DNA of 64,000 nt, taken from NCBI GenBank assembly GCA_965215045.1, contig OZ244031.1:1736001-1800000 (forward strand), read 5' to 3'. This document shows, one piece after another, positions 8,236 to 17,171 of the stretch. The position numbers were made by a program, and so were the translations under genes. The notes under the pieces are model-generated. The model searched no databases and was not told where the DNA came from. It saw nothing but the letters and a program-made list of their open reading frames with translations. Source of the stretch: G965215045 sp965215045. GTDB taxonomy: Bacteria > Pseudomonadota > Gammaproteobacteria > JABABF01. How positions within the stretch are numbered: position 1 is the first letter of the stretch; each line of letters starts with the position of its first letter.

Positions 8236-8927
8236 GCTACTGCTACTGCGGGGCAGGATGCCTTCACCGGGCAAAAGCGACAGGTGTCGGGGTGCGGGTG
8301 ATACACACCCTCACCGGCCCGGATCAACGCCAGCGGTTGTTCCAGTTCTTGGCGGAAATGTTCCAATTCCTCAACACGATACGTGGCCTGACTGATGCCC
8401 TGCTGTGCCGCTGTCGTTACCCGGGGCTGGATGATACACAGTTCGAACTCCCGGATGGTGTCCAGGGCGTGCGCGCTGAAATATTCCCGTGCCATCAGCG
8501 CATACAGCAGGAGTTGCGGATTGCCGCGGGCCTGCACTGCGATGCCGCGGCCAAATTTCCAGTCCAGGATGCAGGCCCGGGCGCCGCCGTGATTCCAGCC
8601 CAGGGCGTCGGGAGTGCCGGTGAGTTCTTCACCCCCGATGCGCAGCTGCAATGGCTTTTCATAATGCCAGTGGCTGTAGACTTCACGCAGTGGGGCGAAC
8701 AGTGTGAGTGCCTGCTCCACCACGGGGATTTCCTCCACGCCGGCAGACGAGGGCATTTCCTCCTCCCGCAAGTGACTCGCCACAATTTCATGCAGGCGCT
8801 GCCCGGCTTCGGCGGCCTTTGAACTCGTCTCCGGCGGCGAGATTTTGGCGATCAGCGCGGGACTCGCCGTGCATCGCATCCAGCGGTAGGCGGAGGAGGG
8901 GCGCAGCGGGCTGTGCGGAGCTGGCAT
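8232..8927 (-). CDS. DUF2800-type PD-(D/E)XK nuclease-like protein (Cas4/RecB-like)
   Basis: 231 residues. The N-terminus (HSPLRPSSAYRWMRCTASP) has the SS-RW..C.AS signature of DUF2800 proteins. The nuclease core is visible as GTPDALGW followed by CILDWKFGRG (D...DWK), then an LLLYAL helix typical of RecB/Cas4-like nucleases. The C-terminus has CRFCPVKASCPA which, with the Cys in the N-terminal motif, could hold an iron-sulfur cluster. DUF2800 proteins are usually phage-borne and about 350-400 residues; this one is shorter but keeps the core motifs. It starts seven bases after the sulfatase stop and overlaps the tiny membrane protein. No other phage genes are near, so it is an isolated nuclease of unknown role. 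Confidence 0.75.
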   Translation of the reverse strand: MPAPHSPLRPSSAYRWMRCTASPALIAKISPPETSSKAAEAGQRLHEIVASHLREEEMPSSAGVEEIPVVEQALTLFAPLREVYSHWHYEKPLQLRIGGEELTGTPDALGWNHGGARACILDWKFGRGIAVQARGNPQLLLYALMAREYFSAHALDTIREFELCIIQPRVTTAAQQGISQATYRVEELEHFRQELEQPLALIRAGEGVYHPHPDTCRFCPVKASCPAVAVA

Positions 8928-8934
8928 CTCGCGC

Positions 8935-10599
8935 TTACCTGCAGAAGCCGCCCCCCAGCACGCTGTAGGGCTCGCAGTTGTATATCAGCCGCCCGCGCTC
9001 GCCGTGCAGGTAGTCGAGCAGGCGCAGGGCATTGGGTGGTGCCATGCCGGTGGAGGTGTCGTCTTGGAGTTCCGACAGCGGCACCGGGTACCCCGCCCAG
9101 TCCTTGGGTGCCCGCCACCCGGGCGGTGGCACCAGTTGCGAACGCACCCCGCTGATCGGGTAGAGAGTGCGCCAGTAGTTGATCTTGCGGGTCAGCTTCT
9201 GCACCAGCCGCGGGTGTTCCTGGGCCAGGTTCTGGTACTCGTGCGGGTCCTCGCGAATGCGGAACAGCATGCTCTGCACGTCGACGCTGAGCAGGTTTTC
9301 TTCAACCTGCAGTAATAGTTTCCACTCGTCGTTCAGTGCGGCGAAGGAAATCGAGCCGCGCACCGGGGTCTCCGAGGCGAAGATGACGTATTCCTTGCGC
9401 GGAATGACCGGGCCGCCGGAAAGTGCCGGCCACAGGTTCAGCCCGTCCAGTTCCAGTGCGTTGCCCGTTGGGATGCCCGCCGCAGCCGCCAGGGTGGGAA
9501 ACACGTCCATGACAGTCATCAACTGGTCGATGCGCTGACCGGCGGGTATCCTGCCGGGCCAGCGGATCACCGCCGGTACGCGGATACCGCCGTCAAAGGC
9601 CTCGCCCTTGCCGCCGCGCAGGGGATGATTGTCGGCCCCGCCGGCCCCGTACACCGCCTGTCCGCCGTTGTCATTGAAAAACAGCACGATGGTGTTGTCG
9701 GCAATGCCCTCGCGATCCAGGGTGTCCAGCACCTGTGCGATGGCGCGGTCCATGCCCTCTACCACTGCCGCGTAAATCTGCCGCAGGCCTTTCCTGCCAG
9801 ACAGCCGGGCGAGGCGACTCTTCTGATCCGAGGGGCTGCGTGCCGGCTGGCGATCATCCTTGAGGTCCTGGTACTTGGCCTTGAGATCATCCGGGGCGTC
9901 GAGCGGCGTATGCGGGGCGATGAAAGGCATGTACATGAAGAAAGGGCGGTCCTTGTTGCGTGTGCGAATCCAGCGCGAGGCCTCTTCGGCCAGCAGGTAT
10001 GTCTCGTAACCCTGCTCGTCGATCGACTGGCCGTTGCGCTGAAAATCCTTGCCGCCCAGGTTGCTGAACGGCGGGAAGTAACCGACCTCCGTGTGCAGGT
10101 GTCCGTAAAAATGATCGAAGCCCCGTCGGTTGGGATGGAAGATCTCCTGCGAATGTCCCAGGTGCCACTTGCCGAAGATGCCAGTCTGGTAGCCCGCCGC
10201 CTGGAAGCTCTGGGACATGAAATGCTCATCGGTGTGGATGCCGTGGTTCAGCCAGGGCAGGATCGTCGCGTAGACCACGCCCAGGCGAATGGGGTCGCGC
10301 CCGGTCATCAACGCCGCCCGGGTCGGCGAACATATAGGCGTAGAGTAAAAGCGCAGAATCTCACTGCCCTCGCGGGCCAGGCGGTCCAGGGCCGGGGTGT
10401 CGATCGGCCCGCCATGAAACCCCACGTCGCCCCAGCCCAGGTCATCGGAGAGGAAGATCACCACGTTGGGACGCCCGGGCTGTCCCGGGGCGGCGGGCTG
10501 TGCCAGGGCGAATACAGGTGTGAGCACCAGCGTAAAAAGCAATGCAGCTGCAATGCCCGGTGCAGGATACGATGTGCGGTGCAGAGGAATACGCGACAT
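8935..10599 (-). CDS. Secreted arylsulfatase-type sulfatase
   Basis: 554 residues. I chose the ATG at 10599, preceded by AGAGGG and followed by a signal peptide (hydrophobic core AAALLFTLVLTPVFALA, cleavage after ALA). The mature protein begins NVVIFLSDDLGWGDVG with the metal-binding Asp pair (D52, D53). The formylglycine motif CSPTR is at residues 90-94, followed by AALMTGR; GKWHLG and FNDNGG motifs follow. Because the active-site residue is Cys, an FGE-type maturase is expected elsewhere. It hydrolyses sulfate esters in the periplasm or outside the cell, possibly from sulfated polysaccharides or steroid sulfates; the specificity cannot be read from sequence. It leads the reverse-strand group that includes the DUF2800 gene. 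Confidence 0.92.
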   Translation of the reverse strand: MSRIPLHRTSYPAPGIAAALLFTLVLTPVFALAQPAAPGQPGRPNVVIFLSDDLGWGDVGFHGGPIDTPALDRLAREGSEILRFYSTPICSPTRAALMTGRDPIRLGVVYATILPWLNHGIHTDEHFMSQSFQAAGYQTGIFGKWHLGHSQEIFHPNRRGFDHFYGHLHTEVGYFPPFSNLGGKDFQRNGQSIDEQGYETYLLAEEASRWIRTRNKDRPFFMYMPFIAPHTPLDAPDDLKAKYQDLKDDRQPARSPSDQKSRLARLSGRKGLRQIYAAVVEGMDRAIAQVLDTLDREGIADNTIVLFFNDNGGQAVYGAGGADNHPLRGGKGEAFDGGIRVPAVIRWPGRIPAGQRIDQLMTVMDVFPTLAAAAGIPTGNALELDGLNLWPALSGGPVIPRKEYVIFASETPVRGSISFAALNDEWKLLLQVEENLLSVDVQSMLFRIREDPHEYQNLAQEHPRLVQKLTRKINYWRTLYPISGVRSQLVPPPGWRAPKDWAGYPVPLSELQDDTSTGMAPPNALRLLDYLHGERGRLIYNCEPYSVLGGGFCR

Positions 10600-10664
10600 A
10601 ATCAACCCTCTTGTTTGAGACATCTGCATTATATGGATATGCTGCCGTACGTGTTGCGGGATGA

Positions 10665-10752
10665 GTGGTGCCCGTGCACGCCGGGGACGGGCTCTGGCAG
10701 GCGAGGGCTTCGGGCCGACGTGGAGGTGGTGCCCGTGCACGCCGGGAACGGG
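10665..10752 (+). repeat. Two copies of a 27-bp direct repeat
   Basis: The copies at 10665-10691 and 10726-10752 begin GTGGTGCCCGTGCACGCCGG and differ at one position (GGGACGGG versus GGAACGGG). They lie between the divergent sulfatase and BolA genes and could be operators or simple repeat noise. Confidence 0.7.
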
Positions 10753-10761
10753 CAGGGCATA

Positions 10762-11109
10762 ATGAAGGCTACTGAAGCCGCCGGTCGTGGGGCCGCCGTG
10801 AATCGACAAGAGCGCATCGAAGCAGCACTGCTGAACAGCCTGGCACCGGAATACCTGGAGGTGTGTGATGAGAGCGGGGGGCACAATGTGCCTGAAGGGG
10901 CCGAGTCCCATTTCCGGGTGACCGTGGTCAGCGAAGAATTTGCCGGGAAACCGGAACTGGCGCGCCACCGCATGGTCTACCAGGCGTTGCGCGAGGAACT
11001 GGCCCGGGGCCTGCATGCCTTGGCCCTGCACACCCGCTCCCCGCAGGAATGGAGGGAAGGGGGGCATCCGGTGCCACAGTCCCCGCCGTGTCGGGGTGGC
11101 GGGAATTAA
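10762..11109 (+). CDS. bolA: BolA family protein
   Basis: 115 residues from ATG 10762; a GTG at 10798 gives a 103-residue form starting MNRQERIEAALL, which aligns better with typical BolA N-termini, so the start is uncertain. The family core is clear: a first helix with LAPEYLEVCDESGGHNVPEG, the conserved ESHFRV strand, then FAGK..LARHRMVYQAL and LHALALHTRSPQEW. These are the marks of BolA proteins that act with monothiol glutaredoxins in iron-sulfur cluster handling and in stress morphology. The final ~12 residues (rich in Pro, Gly, Cys) are low complexity. It stands alone between the sulfatase and the hydrolase/hydratase pair. Confidence 0.88.
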   Translation: MKATEAAGRGAAVNRQERIEAALLNSLAPEYLEVCDESGGHNVPEGAESHFRVTVVSEEFAGKPELARHRMVYQALREELARGLHALALHTRSPQEWREGGHPVPQSPPCRGGGN

Positions 11110-11198
11110 GCTGCCTTCCTGTACCGGCAGCGTTGCAAAGCACTCCGCCCGTCTCCGGTTGTTAGAATGGGCGTCCGTTTTTTCTGAGGCCGGCCCGC

Positions 11199-12041
11199 AT
11201 GTCTGAACCGCTGTCCATTCCTGAACAACATTATGCAGAGGTGGAGGGCGGACACCGCATTCACTACTTGGAGTTTGGCCAGCCGCGGAAGGGCGTACCC
11301 TCCGTGGTATTCCTGCACGGCAGCGGTGCGGGTGCCAGCGGGCACAGCAATTTCAAGGCCAATTATCCTGTCCTGGCCGAGCGGGGCTTACATGTGCTGG
11401 TCCCCGACCACATCGGCTACGGCCGCTCCGACAAGCCCGCCGAGGCCGAATATCCCATCGATTTCTTTGTCTCCACGATGATGCAAACCCTGGATGCCGC
11501 CGGCGTTCAGGATTTCATCCCCATCGGCAATTCCCTGGGCGGTGCCGTGGCGTTGAAAATGGTCTTGGACTATCCCGCACGCATCCCGCGCCTGGTCCTG
11601 ATGGCACCGGGCGGGGTGGAAGAACAGCAGGATTACTTCAAGATGCCAGGCATGCAGGCCATGGGCGAATTTTTCCGTTCCAGTGAAACGCCGGATGCCA
11701 AGAGTTTTGCGCAGGTTTTGCGCTGGCTGGTGCACGATCCCGTGCACATCACTGAAGAGCTGGTCGCCGAGCGCTTGGCCGTGCACCGCATCCAGACGCC
11801 CGCAGTCTTCAGTACCATGAAGGTACCCAACATGGAGAGCCGCCTGGGTGAGATTCGCTGTCCGGTGCTGTGCTTCTGGGGTGTGGATGAGAAGTTCATG
11901 CCACTCTCCGGCATTCTCAAGCTGGCGCAGGGCTGCGCGGATATCCAGGTGATCGTGCAATCTGCCTGCGGGCACTGGGTGATGGTCGAACACCCGCAGA
12001 TGTTCAACCGGTGCTGCCTGGAATTCCTGGAGGCGGGTTGA
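11199..12041 (+). CDS. Alpha/beta hydrolase of the meta-cleavage product hydrolase type
   Basis: 280 residues. The oxyanion-hole motif HGSGAGASGHSNF (about 40-52) and the nucleophile elbow GNSLGGA (Ser112), with a C-terminal CGHW holding the catalytic His, match C-C bond hydrolases that act on meta-cleavage products (BphD, MhpC, HsaD). In steroid degradation HsaD cleaves the secosteroid ring product. The next gene, a dienoate hydratase, overlaps it by four bases (TTGA), which is the usual partner that processes the C5 fragment released by this hydrolase. Because a steroid C/D-ring operon is present at 32.7-38.9 kb, an HsaD-like role is attractive, but BphD/MhpC-like aromatic substrates are equally compatible with the sequence alone. 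Confidence 0.85.
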   Translation: MSEPLSIPEQHYAEVEGGHRIHYLEFGQPRKGVPSVVFLHGSGAGASGHSNFKANYPVLAERGLHVLVPDHIGYGRSDKPAEAEYPIDFFVSTMMQTLDAAGVQDFIPIGNSLGGAVALKMVLDYPARIPRLVLMAPGGVEEQQDYFKMPGMQAMGEFFRSSETPDAKSFAQVLRWLVHDPVHITEELVAERLAVHRIQTPAVFSTMKVPNMESRLGEIRCPVLCFWGVDEKFMPLSGILKLAQGCADIQVIVQSACGHWVMVEHPQMFNRCCLEFLEAG

Positions 12042-12898
12042 AACCCGTCCCGGGTGATTCAAAGAGGGCCGTCTTGCAGCTCGAACCAGCGTTCACCGGG
12101 GAGCGCAGCCTGGATGACACCGCCGTCGCCAAACTGGGCGAAGAGCTCTACCAGGCATTGCGCGGTGGTTACACCCTGGCCCCGCTGACCGAGCGTCTGC
12201 CAGACATTCGCATCGACGACGCCTACCAGGTTTCCCAGCACATGCTGCGTCCGCGCATTGAGCGTGACGGCGAGCGGGTGGTGGGCAAGAAAATCGGGGT
12301 CACCAGCCGCGCCGTCCAGGAGATGTTGGGCGTGTTCCAGCCGGACTTCGGCTTTCTGACTGACGCCATGCATTTTGCAGATGGTGCCGAGATTTCCATC
12401 CCGGAGCGGTTAATCCAGCCCCGGGCGGAGGCGGAGATCGCTTTCCTGTTGCGCACCGGTCTGCAGGGGCCAGGTGTCAGCGAGAAGGACGTGTTGGCTG
12501 CCACGGAGTGCATCCTGCCCTGCTTTGAAATCGTGGACTCCCGGATTCGCAACTGGGAAATCCGGATACAGGACACCATCGCCGATAACGCTTCCTGCGG
12601 CGTCTACGTGCTGGGCGAGGCCCGGGCCGACCCCGCGGACTTTGAACTGCCGGACTTGCAGGTCAAGGTCTACAAGAATGACCGGTTCCTGAGCGAGGGG
12701 CGGGGTGCCGCCGTGCAGGGCAACCCGCTGACCGCGGTGGCATGGCTCGCCAATACCCTGGGGCGTTACGGCATTCCCTTCGAAGCCGGCGAAACCATTC
12801 TCTCCGGTTCCCTGGTGCCGCTGGAGCCGGTGCAGGTTGGAGATCGCATGCGCCTGGAATTGCAGGGCGTGGGCGAGGCCTCCCTGAATTTTGTCTGA
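12038..12898 (+). CDS. 2-hydroxypenta-2,4-dienoate hydratase (2-oxopent-4-enoate hydratase)
   Basis: 286 residues from a TTG at 12038 that overlaps the hydrolase stop and has GGAGG five bases upstream; a TTG at 12074 is an alternative. The protein has the MhpD/DmpE/HsaE fold marks: GKKIGVTS, FGFLTD, a Glu-rich PRAEAEIAF block that binds the metal, CFEIVDSRI, and ENVADNAS-like DTIADNASCG. It adds water to 2-hydroxypenta-2,4-dienoate to give 4-hydroxy-2-oxovalerate. The aldolase and dehydrogenase that normally finish the pathway are not in the window. A hairpin followed by seven T residues lies about 60 bases after the stop. Confidence 0.9.
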   Translation: MKPVPGDSKRAVLQLEPAFTGERSLDDTAVAKLGEELYQALRGGYTLAPLTERLPDIRIDDAYQVSQHMLRPRIERDGERVVGKKIGVTSRAVQEMLGVFQPDFGFLTDAMHFADGAEISIPERLIQPRAEAEIAFLLRTGLQGPGVSEKDVLAATECILPCFEIVDSRIRNWEIRIQDTIADNASCGVYVLGEARADPADFELPDLQVKVYKNDRFLSEGRGAAVQGNPLTAVAWLANTLGRYGIPFEAGETILSGSLVPLEPVQVGDRMRLELQGVGEASLNFV

Positions 12899-12949
12899 GG
12901 ACGTGCCGACACAGTGCAGTTCTGAAATACCCCGTACCTGCACTGCATA

Positions 12950-12975
12950 AGTTCAGAAAGGGAACTCCTTTTTTT
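12950..12975 (+). terminator. Probable intrinsic terminator after the hydratase
   Basis: AGTTC (12950-12954) pairs with GAACT (12962-12966) and is followed by CC and seven T. Just upstream an 8-bp inverted repeat CAGTGCAG/CTGCACTG (12912-12919 and 12938-12945) could add a second hairpin. Confidence 0.55.
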
Positions 12976-13037
12976 AGGGGTGCATCCTGGTATGCAAACT
13001 CTCCTGTGCCGGGCCTGGCACCCCGTGTGGATGGGGG

Positions 13038-13853
13038 CTATAACAGCCAGTGTTTTCCGAGGGTGAGTCTTTTGTTTTCGGGACTTTTATGGCAAAGCGG
13101 ATGCCAGATATAAGTATCCGGAACCGGGAGCCCTCTCTTCACCAGGTTCTGATTCAAAGCCAGGATTTCAATGCCATCCGTGACAAAAATATCTCCCAGG
13201 TCCGAACGGCGAATACCCGGGTCCCGGTCCATCAGCGAATGATTGAATATTGCCTGGTCACTATATTGACTTTCTTTTTGTTGTTGTTCGTCTATCGCCA
13301 GAAGCGAGTCCAGGAAACGAATGGCACCGGGCGTGTTTTTGAACACAACCCATCCCATGCACGGCGTATACCCGTATTTTTCTTTGAACCGCGGGGGGTA
13401 TGCAGTCTCACCGTATGCCGTCGATATGACGATGTCACAGGAGTTCCCGGCCACCAGGTCCTCTACCGGGTCTTTGAACCACAACGCATCGGTATCCGAT
13501 AGCACTACATCGTATCCGTCCTGCAAATACTTTCTTACAACTTCCAGTTTCCATATTGAGCGGAAATCGCTGATCATCGGTGGACACTTCTTGTAACCCA
13601 GCCGTGCGGCAACCCCCCGAAACAAGCGTTTGATGCCTGACTTCGCCAGGGCCCATTGCAGGATTTGTTTCAAGGACAACTTTTTCGCATACAGGCTGGT
13701 TGTAACTCCATGTTTGTGTAAATACTTGCGGCAGGGAGTATCCAGGCAGACGATCTCGTAATTTTCTATCCCGAGTTTCTCTATATGCCGGACCCAGTTC
13801 AGTGCGACTTCCCGGTAATAAAAATTGGAGAGCGCGATGATCTTGAGGTTCAT
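13038..13853 (-). CDS. Glycosyltransferase-like protein, array copy 1
   Basis: 271 residues. I start at MNLKII because copy 5 has no open frame upstream; an in-frame ATG at 13904 exists in copies 1-4 but that segment is the remnant of another gene. The fold is that of nucleotide-diphospho-sugar transferases (PF03407-like): VVLSDTDALWFKDP with the DxD motif at 120-122, GYTPCMGWVVFKNT, and SDQAIFN. It should transfer a sugar from a nucleotide sugar in the cytoplasm; donor and acceptor are unknown. Almost identical to copy 4 except for the last ~12 residues (tail NKRLTLGKHWLL). A five-codon ORF (ATG AAA CAG GTA TGA) ends on its start codon. Confidence 0.8.
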   Translation of the reverse strand: MNLKIIALSNFYYREVALNWVRHIEKLGIENYEIVCLDTPCRKYLHKHGVTTSLYAKKLSLKQILQWALAKSGIKRLFRGVAARLGYKKCPPMISDFRSIWKLEVVRKYLQDGYDVVLSDTDALWFKDPVEDLVAGNSCDIVISTAYGETAYPPRFKEKYGYTPCMGWVVFKNTPGAIRFLDSLLAIDEQQQKESQYSDQAIFNHSLMDRDPGIRRSDLGDIFVTDGIEILALNQNLVKRGLPVPDTYIWHPLCHKSPENKRLTLGKHWLL

Positions 13854-14055
13854 ACCTGTTTCATGGTTGCGGATTGCCGGCTGCTTGCACCCTCCCATGC
13901 ACATCCCTTTTTATTTCGCAGGTTCAGCGACATGATGGTGGAGAGTGGCCTGGGCTCAAGATATTGTACACCCGCCCCCGGGGCGGCACATCCGTGAACA
14001 GCAAGCCCTCCTCAAACTCTCCTGTGCCGGGCCTGGCACCCTGTGTGGACGGGGA

Positions 14056-14901
14056 CTATAACAGCCAGTGTTTTCCGAAGGCAAGTTTTTTGTATTCGGG
14101 ACTTTTATGGCTAAGCGGATGCCAGACATAAGTATCCGGAACCGGCCCCCCTCTCTTCACCAGGTTCTGATTCAAAGCCAGGATTTCAATGCCATCCGTG
14201 ACAAAAATATCTCCCAGGTCCGAGCGGCGTATATCCGGGTCCCGGTCCATCAGCGAATGGCTGAATATTGCCTGGTCACTATATTTACTTTCTTTTTTTT
14301 GTTGTTCATCCAACGCCAAAAGCGAGTCCAAAAAACGAATAGTACCGGGCGTGTTTTTGAACACGACCCACCCCATGCACGGCGTATACCCGTATTTTTC
14401 TTTGAACCGCGGGGGGTATGCAGTCTCACGGTATGCCGTCGATACGATGATGTCACAGGAGTTCCCGGCCACCAGGTCCTCCACCGGGTCTTTGAACCAC
14501 AACGCATCGGTATCCGATAGCACCACATCGTATCCGTCCTGCAAATACTTTCTTACCATTTCCAGTTTCCATATCATGCGGAAATCGCTGATGGTCCGTG
14601 GCACCAAGTTGTAACCCAGCCGTACTGCAATGTACCGCAGTGAGCGGTAGCGTTTAATAACACGCCGAAAATAGTGTTTGATGCCTGACTTCGCCAGGGC
14701 CCATTGCAGGATTTGTTTCAAGGACAATTTTTTTGCATACAGGCTGGTTGTAACTCCATGTTTGTGTAAATACTTGCGGCAGGGAGTATCCAGGCAGACG
14801 ATCTCGTAATTTTCTATCCCGAGTTTCTCTATATGCCGGACCCAGTTCAGTGCGACTTCCCGGTAATAAAAATTGGAGAGTGCGATGATCTTGAGGTTCA
14901 T
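14056..14901 (-). CDS. Glycosyltransferase-like protein, array copy 2
   Basis: 281 residues, ten more than copy 1 because of a longer basic segment after residue 75 (FRRVIKRYRSLRYIAVRLGY). The first ~165 residues match copy 3, including the DxD motif SDTDALWFKDP. From there to about residue 205 (RETAYPPRFKEKYGYTPCMG, then LALDEQQKKESKYSDQAIFS) it resembles copies 1 and 4 instead, and the last residues (PEYKKLAFGKHWLL) match copy 5. This mosaic indicates gene conversion or unequal crossing-over between units. The gene is AT-richer than its neighbours and uses the same short overlapping leader ORF. Confidence 0.8.
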   Translation of the reverse strand: MNLKIIALSNFYYREVALNWVRHIEKLGIENYEIVCLDTPCRKYLHKHGVTTSLYAKKLSLKQILQWALAKSGIKHYFRRVIKRYRSLRYIAVRLGYNLVPRTISDFRMIWKLEMVRKYLQDGYDVVLSDTDALWFKDPVEDLVAGNSCDIIVSTAYRETAYPPRFKEKYGYTPCMGWVVFKNTPGTIRFLDSLLALDEQQKKESKYSDQAIFSHSLMDRDPDIRRSDLGDIFVTDGIEILALNQNLVKRGGPVPDTYVWHPLSHKSPEYKKLAFGKHWLL

Positions 14902-15104
14902 ACCTGTTTCATGGTTGCGGATTGCCGGCTGCTTGCACCCTCCCATGCACATCCCTTTTTATTTCGCAGGTTCAGCAACATGATGGCGGAGAGTGCGCCC
15001 AAGTTCAGGAGATTATACCCCTGATTCCAGGGCGGCACATCCGTGAACAGCAAGCCCTCCTCAAACTCTCCTGTGCCGGGCCTGGTACCCTGTGTGGACG
15101 GTGG

Positions 15105-15950
15105 CTATAACAGCCAGTGTTCTTCGAGGGCGAGCTTTTTGTTTTCGGGACTTTTATGGCAAAGCGGATGCCAGACATAAGGATCTGAAACCAGGATCCC
15201 TCTCTTCACCAGTTTCTTATTCAAAGCCAGGATTTCAATATCATCCGTGACAAAAATATCTCCCAGGTCCGAGCGGCGTATATCCGGGTCCCGGTCCATC
15301 AGCACATGGTTGAATATTGCTTGGTCACTATACCTGTTTTCTTTTCGTTGCTCTTCGGCCATCGCCAGAAGCGAGTCCAGGAAACGCATGGCACCGGGTG
15401 TGTTTTTAAACGCAACCCATCCCATGCATAGCGTATACCCGTATTTTTCCCTGAACCGTGGGGGGTGTGCATTACCATGGTATGCCGTCGATACGATGAT
15501 GTCACAGGAGTTCCCGGCCACCAGGTCCTCCACCGGGTCTTTGAACCACAACGCATCGGTATCCGATAGCACCACATCGTATCCGTCCTGCAAATACTTT
15601 CTTACCATTTCCAGTTTCCATATCATGCGGAAATCGCTGATGGTCCGTGGCACCAAGTTGTAACCCAGCCGTACTGCAATGTACCGCAGTGAGCGGTAGC
15701 GTTTAATAACACGCCGAAAATAGTGTTTGATGCCTGACTTCGCCAAGGCCCATTGCAGGATTTGTTTCAAGGACAATTTTTTTGCATACAGGCTGGTTGT
15801 AACTCCATGTTTGTGTAAATACTTGCGGCAGGGAGTATCCAGGCAGACGATCTCGTAATTTTCTATCCCGAGTTTCTCTATATGCCGGACCCAGTTCAGT
15901 GCGACTTCCCGGTAATAAAAATTGGAGAGTGCGATGATCTTGAGGTTCAT
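15105..15950 (-). CDS. Glycosyltransferase-like protein, array copy 3
   Basis: 281 residues. Identical or nearly identical to copy 2 through the DxD motif, then it switches to a distinct version of the variable segment (HGNAHPPRFREKYGYTLCMG; LAMAEEQRKENRYSDQAIFN) that is closest to copy 5. The C-terminus (NKKLALEEHWLL) is shared with copy 4. It therefore joins a copy-2-like N-terminal half to a copy-5-like middle. The conserved DxD and the GW.AFKNTPG motif are intact, so there is no sign that this copy is inactive. Confidence 0.8.
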   Translation of the reverse strand: MNLKIIALSNFYYREVALNWVRHIEKLGIENYEIVCLDTPCRKYLHKHGVTTSLYAKKLSLKQILQWALAKSGIKHYFRRVIKRYRSLRYIAVRLGYNLVPRTISDFRMIWKLEMVRKYLQDGYDVVLSDTDALWFKDPVEDLVAGNSCDIIVSTAYHGNAHPPRFREKYGYTLCMGWVAFKNTPGAMRFLDSLLAMAEEQRKENRYSDQAIFNHVLMDRDPDIRRSDLGDIFVTDDIEILALNKKLVKRGILVSDPYVWHPLCHKSPENKKLALEEHWLL

Positions 15951-16153
15951 ACCTGTTTCATGGTTGCGGATTGCCGGCTGCTTGCACCCTCCCATGCACA
16001 TCCCTTTTTATTTCGCGGGTTCAGCAACATGATGGCGGAGAGTGCGCCCAAGTTCAGGAGATTATACCCCTGATTCCAGGGCGGCACATCCGTGAACAGC
16101 AAGCCCTCCTCAAACTCTCCTGTGCCGGGCCTGGTACCCTGTGTGGACGGTGG

Positions 16154-16969
16154 CTATAACAGCCAGTGTTCTTCGAGGGCGAGCTTTTTGTTTTCGGGAC
16201 TTTTATGGCAAAGCGGATGCCAGATATAAGTATCCGGAACCGGGAGCCCTCTCTTCACCAGGTTCTGATTCAAAGCCAGGATTTCAATGCCATCCGTGAC
16301 AAAAATATCTCCCAGGTCCGAACGGCGAATACCCGGGTCCCGGTCCATCAGCGAATGATTGAATATTGCCTGGTCACTATATTGACTTTCTTTTTGTTGT
16401 TGTTCGTCTATCGCCAGAAGCGAGTCCAGGAAACGAATGGCACCGGGCGTGTTTTTGAACACAACCCATCCCATGCACGGCGTATACCCGTATTTTTCTT
16501 TGAACCGCGGGGGGTATGCAGTCTCACCGTATGCCGTCGATATGACGATGTCACAGGAGTTCCCGGCCACCAGGTCCTCTACCGGGTCTTTGAACCACAA
16601 CGCATCGGTATCCGATAGCACTACATCGTATCCGTCCTGCAAATACTTTCTTACAACTTCCAGTTTCCATATTGAGCGGAAATCGCTGATCATCGGTGGA
16701 CACTTCTTGTAACCCAGCCGTGCGGCAACCCCCCGAAACAAGCGTTTGATGCCTGACTTCGCCAGGGCCCATTGCAGGATTTGTTTCAAGGACAACTTTT
16801 TCGCATACAGGCTGGTTGTAACTCCATGTTTGTGTAAATACTTGCGGCAGGGAGTATCCAGGCAGACGATCTCGTAATTTTCTATCCCGAGTTTCTCTAT
16901 ATGCCGGACCCAGTTCAGTGCGACTTCCCGGTAATAAAAATTGGAGAGCGCGATGATCTTGAGGTTCAT
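16154..16969 (-). CDS. Glycosyltransferase-like protein, array copy 4
   Basis: 271 residues, nearly identical to copy 1 from the first residue to about residue 258, with a different C-terminal tail (NKKLALEEHWLL, shared with copy 3). The spacer upstream of the gene (17021-17171) also matches the spacer upstream of copy 1. The pair therefore records a recent duplication of a segment of about 3.1 kb, or a conversion event. DxD motif at 120-122 as in copy 1. Same leader ORF ending on the start codon. Confidence 0.8.
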   Translation of the reverse strand: MNLKIIALSNFYYREVALNWVRHIEKLGIENYEIVCLDTPCRKYLHKHGVTTSLYAKKLSLKQILQWALAKSGIKRLFRGVAARLGYKKCPPMISDFRSIWKLEVVRKYLQDGYDVVLSDTDALWFKDPVEDLVAGNSCDIVISTAYGETAYPPRFKEKYGYTPCMGWVVFKNTPGAIRFLDSLLAIDEQQQKESQYSDQAIFNHSLMDRDPGIRRSDLGDIFVTDGIEILALNQNLVKRGLPVPDTYIWHPLCHKSPENKKLALEEHWLL

Positions 16970-17171
16970 ACCTGTTTCATGGTTGCGGATTGCCGGCTGC
17001 TTGCACCCTCCCATGCACATCCCTTTTTATTTCGCAGGTTCAGCGACATGATGGTGGAGAGTGGCCTGGGCTCAAGATATTGTACACCCGCCCCCGGGGC
17101 GGCACATCCGTGAACAGCAAGCCCTCCTCAAACTCTCCTGTGCCGGGCCTGGCACCCTGTGTGGACGGGGA

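Noticed and set aside
8232..8927. DUF2800 gene considered as a prophage remnant
   Set aside because: No other phage-type gene lies within several kilobases.
9625..10761. Long N-terminal extension of the BolA frame
   Set aside because: It is antisense to the sulfatase; only the last ~115 codons carry BolA features.
13050..13502. 150-codon plus-strand frames antisense to each array copy
   Set aside because: They are conserved only because the opposite strand is; no start signal or family.
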